From positions 1 through 6,383 of the forward strand of contig JAXIPI010000079.1 of NCBI GenBank assembly GCA_045403015.1: DNA of 6,383 bases, read 5' to 3'. Below the pieces are notes generated by a model. The model saw nothing but the letters and a program-made list of their open reading frames with translations, made no database searches and was not told the origin of the DNA. This document shows, in pieces, positions 5,342 to 6,383 of the stretch. Every line of letters begins with the position of its first letter. Within the stretch, counting starts at the first letter, position 1. The position numbers and the translations under genes were made by a program. The stretch comes from Gaiellasilicea sp045403015 (GTDB lineage: Bacteria > Actinomycetota > Thermoleophilia > Gaiellales > Gaiellaceae).

Positions 5342-6383
5342 TGACGCCTCCAGCTGCGGCCGTCGCGGTGGACCAGATCGTCGGCCGGCTTGGGCCCCCA
5401 CGTCCCGGCGGGGTAGTTGGGGAAGTTCGGCCGGTCTCGTTTCCACGCTGCGACGATGGTGTCGACCAGCGCCCACTGCTCGTCGACCTCGTCGGCGCGC
5501 GTGAAGAGCGTCGCGTCGCCGAGCATCGAGTCCAGGATCAGCCGCTCGTACGCCTCAGGCAGCCCGGTGCGAAAAGCGCCGCCGTAGAGGAAGTCCATGT
5601 GCACCGTCCGGATCGACATCCCCGCGCCGGGGACCTTCGCTCCGATCGCCAGCGAGACGCCCTCGTCGGGCTGCACGTGAATCAGAAGCACGTTCGGCCG
5701 CAGCCCTTCGCCCGCGATCTCGGCGAACGGCGGGTGCGGCGCGCGCTGAAACTGGATCGCGATCGTCGTCTCGCGCCGTGGCAGCCGCTTGCCCGCGCGA
5801 ATGTAAAATGGCGTGTCCGCCCAGCGCCAGTTGTCGACGTACAGCTTCGCGGCGACGAACGTCTCGGTGTTCGAGTCGCGCGCGACCCTCTCTTCCTCGC
5901 GATAGCCGGGCACCTCTTCGCCCTCGATGAAACCGCGGCCGTACTGGCCGCGGACGACCGACTTCGGCCCAGGCGTGTGCAGAGAGCGGAGCACCTTCAC
6001 CTTCTCGTTGCGGACCGAGTCGGCGGTGAAGTCGATCGGCGGCTCCATCGCAGTCAGCGCGACGAGCTGAAGCAGGTGGTTCTGGAAGATGTCCCGGATC
6101 GCACCGGCCTGCTCGTAGAACGCCGCGCGTCCCTCGATCCCGATCGACTCCGCGACGGTGATTTGAATGTGATCGATGAACTGGCGGTTCCAGATCGGCT
6201 CGAAGATGCCGTTCGCGAACCGGAGCGCGAGCATGTTCTGGACCGTTTCTTTGCCGAGGTAGTGGTCGATCCTGAAGATCTCGCTCTCCGAGAAGTGCGC
6301 GAGCAGGATCTCGTTCAGGCGGCGAGCCGATTCGCGGTCGTGACCGAACGGCTTCTCGACGATCAGGCGGGTCCAGCCCTCCG
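5338..6383 (-). CDS. zwf: Glucose-6-phosphate 1-dehydrogenase, 5' end beyond window
   Basis: First enzyme of the oxidative pentose phosphate pathway: glucose 6-phosphate + NADP+ to 6-phosphogluconolactone + NADPH. The 347 C-terminal codons are in the window; the N-terminal NADP-binding Rossmann part and the start lie past 6383. Motifs in order: VEKPFGHD at 6360-6337 with the substrate-contacting lysine; the signature RIDHYLGKE at 6273-6247; ANGIFEPIWN and a DHIQITVAE strand; and IFQNHLLQ, whose His (codon 6078-6076) corresponds to the catalytic base. The C-terminus has YPAGTWGPKPADDLV, as in actinobacterial enzymes. ATG 6234 is only the first Met inside the window and falls after the active-site motif, so it is not the start. 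Its stop overlaps the opcA start by 4 nt (TTGA). No frameshift or missing key residue is visible. Cofactor preference cannot be judged here because the Rossmann fold is missing. Confidence 0.97.
   Translation of the reverse strand, partial: EGWTRLIVEKPFGHDRESARRLNEILLAHFSESEIFRIDHYLGKETVQNMLALRFANGIFEPIWNRQFIDHIQITVAESIGIEGRAAFYEQAGAIRDIFQNHLLQLVALTAMEPPIDFTADSVRNEKVKVLRSLHTPGPKSVVRGQYGRGFIEGEEVPGYREEERVARDSNTETFVAAKLYVDNWRWADTPFYIRAGKRLPRRETTIAIQFQRAPHPPFAEIAGEGLRPNVLLIHVQPDEGVSLAIGAKVPGAGMSIRTVHMDFLYGGAFRTGLPEAYERLILDSMLGDATLFTRADEVDEQWALVDTIVAAWKRDRPNFPNYPAGTWGPKPADDLVHRDGRSWRRH
5347..5351 (-). promoter_or_regulatory. Ribosome binding site for opcA inside the end of zwf
   Basis: GGAGG on the - strand (CCTCC on +) ends 5 nt before TTG 5341. 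It is the clearest Shine-Dalgarno in the window and decides the opcA start. It lies in the last codons of zwf, so opcA can be re-initiated when zwf translation ends. Confidence 0.8.

Overview
The window is G+C-rich (about two-thirds by eye), almost fully coding, and uses GTG, TTG and probably CTG starts alongside ATG. It looks like an actinobacterial chromosome. The strongest marker is the zwf-opcA pair, because OpcA is known mainly from Actinobacteria and Cyanobacteria; an actinobacterial-type HisN agrees. A deep-branching class such as Thermoleophilia is a guess from the general look of the proteins, not something the sequence proves.

Layout: five genes run on the + strand from 1 to 4527 and two run on the - strand from 6383 back to 4511. 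The + genes are (1) the 3' part of ctaB (heme O synthase); (2) a 41-residue single-span membrane protein overlapping ctaB by 4 nt; (3) a compact amidase-signature hydrolase that appears to start at a CTG overlapping the small gene's stop; (4) a 606-residue secreted protein built of fibronectin-III-like modules; and (5) a HisN-type histidinol-phosphatase. The - genes are zwf (glucose-6-phosphate dehydrogenase, start outside the window) and opcA, joined by a 4-nt overlap. The two gene sets converge with a 17-bp overlap of their 3' ends. There is no gene-free stretch longer than about 35 bp, and I see no RNA gene, mobile element, CRISPR array or convincing terminator.

How the genes relate: ctaB makes heme O for terminal oxidases, and the small membrane protein is translationally coupled to it, so it may belong to oxidase biogenesis (inference). 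The amidase, secreted protein and HisN look like unrelated passengers of the same transcript. zwf and opcA form the usual oxidative pentose phosphate unit, in which OpcA assembles or activates the dehydrogenase and NADPH is produced.

I found no evidence of a novel defence, mobile or regulatory system. The most useful observations are the probable CTG start of the amidase (a start at GTG 1022 would delete its catalytic lysine), the coupled 41-residue membrane protein, the interrupted modules of the secreted protein, and the shortened C-terminus of HisN where it meets opcA.
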